Shown piece by piece: positions 7,001-7,213 of a DNA stretch of 7,213 nucleotides. Below the pieces are notes generated by a model that ran no database searches, was not told the origin of the DNA, and worked only from the letters and a program-made list of their open reading frames with translations. The stretch is from an uncultured Gemmataceae bacterium (GTDB lineage: Bacteria > Planctomycetota > Planctomycetia > Gemmatales > Gemmataceae), in assembly GCA_937922175.1 (NCBI GenBank), contig CAKZUU010000230.1, forward strand, positions 1 to 7,213, written 5' to 3'. Position numbers and translations under genes: made by a program. Positions within the stretch are counted from its first letter, which is position 1. Each line of letters begins with the position of its first letter.

Positions 7001-7213
7001 TATGTCATCGTCGACGACAAGAAAGCAGTCTATGTCGTGTCGGCGGTCACGGCTCGAGAATTGACCCGTGCCCACCTCGATTATGCCGACCGGACCCTGC
7101 TACGACTCGAGGGCGCTCCGATCCAAGTGATTCGACGCGAGATGAAAGACAACGATTTGGAGTTGATCCGCGGTGGCGGCTGGAAGATCACCAAACCTGC
7201 GGAATGGCTGGCC
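4067..7213 (+). CDS. DUF4340-type repeat protein, membrane-anchored (3' end outside the window)
   Basis: An uninterrupted frame of 1049 codons runs from ATG 4067 to the window edge, so the protein is longer than seen. One hydrophobic helix at about 5-21, preceded by Arg4, predicts a signal anchor with no clear cleavage site; the remainder is hydrophilic and should be extracytoplasmic. The rest is a chain of DUF4340-like units. Each has a strand ending in a W-[IKTAE]-[ILM]-x-x-P-like motif (Trp at 78, 267, 464, 614, 754, 897, 1039), a helix rich in leucine, then a [YF]GL-x-x-P-like motif (DFGLDP 119, YGLDKP 657, YGLNPP 795, FGL 940). Next comes a strand ending in LLVG or similar (for example 680-683), a VFVI-like strand (702, 846, 988) and a YRxRxL-like boundary. 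The first units are less regular, with an insertion and a proline-rich linker at about 374-391. DUF4340 genes are often found directly after gldG, which suggests an accessory or scaffold role with the transporter. No enzyme motif is seen, and the exact function is unknown. Confidence 0.87.
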   Translation, partial: MNLRTTFFLALLATGGTLAWWRWDDVSSWVGARKTSVPSEFVGVRVVVPQLTPNSIQRVEVTNAHGSFTLEKDKSGRWALPGNWPTRQSEAQALIDLLTRLETRFAAISLTPETKNLRDFGLDPSQQPVRVVVVTEKEAVRLEFGEPPNVEIGSFARPTYLRVNDGPEVFRLGPDLLSVLRRPREFYQRRQLFFDAERVRFAENRAANPFGPSAESGSGSVTIPRARRIVVQGPQGRLVLRALDLDKPASDPRVTSQTTPELLAERWEIVEPFVDRADPEKLKNLLSSVPNLWVESFTPHVSPALYPAVLNLVAGENWAFLLAGLRLTLEPAGGPWMLQQLGLNPPEYQVTVVRPGGDVTTLHLGRISRIVERPGTPPPSRPGMPPLPPLPVREEYRYARLDGQPLVFEVKAEKLNDLFPTATTFRDARLARFQTADVIELGIQTGQESIVLRRDKGDKSSDKWRIVQPLTALAESAKVSELLDKLSSLESRDQDILDTSDLKKAGLESATVKVTIHLDEEIPAPTPGGTKERRQRTVTFEFGAQDTNSKKVHVRVAGQNRVNLIEESTLTLASRPALAYRGRRILDFDSSQVTRIEVQRAAESFVLQQQDREWKLISPVAAPIERFKASDLANDLGRLEAVEYVNDKPTAEQLASYGLDKPALTIRVMLSDGGEKAEVLLVGQQREMKPEYYAKLATGNSVFVIRKDIRDRLDQDSLSYRLKDLWNVAADDLRNVTIERGPDRVELRKEAGSWKMTQPFDAATSETEIRPILDALASLRIEGYETHTADKLDQYGLNPPALRLSFSATDRAVEASAAPKSWTLLVGKSVSGKSEVYAKQDADGAVFRIADSLFRQANRSALDLLDRRVLAIDRSRIRKLERSGTATWIASREGDVWTIQSGEVRFSVDQPTWDGTLRSLEALQADRVAAYGPNINLDEFGLQSSADSLTVVLQSTGPDAPEARHDLKLGKEAEGGGRYVIVDDKKAVYVVSAVTARELTRAHLDYADRTLLRLEGAPIQVIRREMKDNDLELIRGGGWKITKPAEWLA
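5174..5245 (+). other. Proline-rich linker in the DUF4340 protein
   Basis: Residues about 370-393 contain 11 prolines, as in RPGTPPPSRPGMPPLPPLPV. The stretch lies inside the irregular second unit, between a VTVVRPGGDVTTLHLGRI strand pair and an EEYRYARLDGQPLVFEV strand pair. It probably forms an exposed extended loop between two beta-strands rather than a membrane or catalytic segment. Confidence 0.6.
5804..7213 (+). repeat. Regular tandem array of about 142-residue DUF4340 units (protein-level repeats)
   Basis: This covers residues about 580-1049 of the last gene. Corresponding landmarks recur at near-constant distance. The boundary motif appears as YRGRRILDFD (580), YRLKDLWNVA (720), LLDRRVLAID (864) and YADRTLLRLE (1006). 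The Trp landmark lies at 614, 754, 897 and 1039, which is 140, 143 and 142 apart. The units are alike only at protein level: the two YGL motifs use largely different codons (tatggcttg and tacgggttg). The duplication is therefore old and not a recent DNA-level tandem repeat. The last unit is cut by the window edge. Confidence 0.75.

Overview
The window holds one co-directional gene cluster on the + strand, with almost no intergenic space. It encodes a Gld-type ABC-2 transport module: an ATPase (GldA-like, 13-720), a six-helix permease (GldF-like, 726-1484), a large membrane-anchored GldG-family auxiliary protein (1521-4046), and a membrane-anchored protein built of repeated DUF4340-type units. 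The last gene starts at 4067 and is still open at the right edge (7213), after 1049 codons. Gaps are 5, 36 and 20 bases. Each start has a purine-rich ribosome binding site at 5-8 bases, so the four genes look like one transcription unit and one translational pathway. The promoter, if upstream of gene 1, lies outside the window, and no terminator is seen.

The DNA is moderately GC-rich, and no RNA gene, insertion sequence, CRISPR array or phage-like gene is visible. The gene order ATPase, permease, GldG-like, DUF4340 occurs in several phyla. The long GldG version with a coiled-coil insert, and the GHGGWF...NWLLGRD block near its end, remind me of planctomycete homologues. I therefore infer a planctomycete chromosome with moderate confidence; no marker gene in the window proves it.

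How the parts probably work together: the ATPase dimer powers the permease in the cytoplasmic membrane. The GldG-like protein has membrane helices at both ends and a large extracytoplasmic domain. The DUF4340 protein has one N-terminal helix and a long extracytoplasmic array. Together they could extend the transporter well away from the membrane. The substrate is unknown. In Bacteroidetes GldA/F/G are linked to gliding motility, but nothing else here points to gliding.

The two points most worth a second look are the regular tandem array in the last gene, where landmarks recur about every 142 residues, and the roughly 130-residue largely coiled-coil segment that interrupts the conserved alpha/beta domain of the GldG-like protein. 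Both are architectural variations on a known module. I found no clear sign of a wholly new system.
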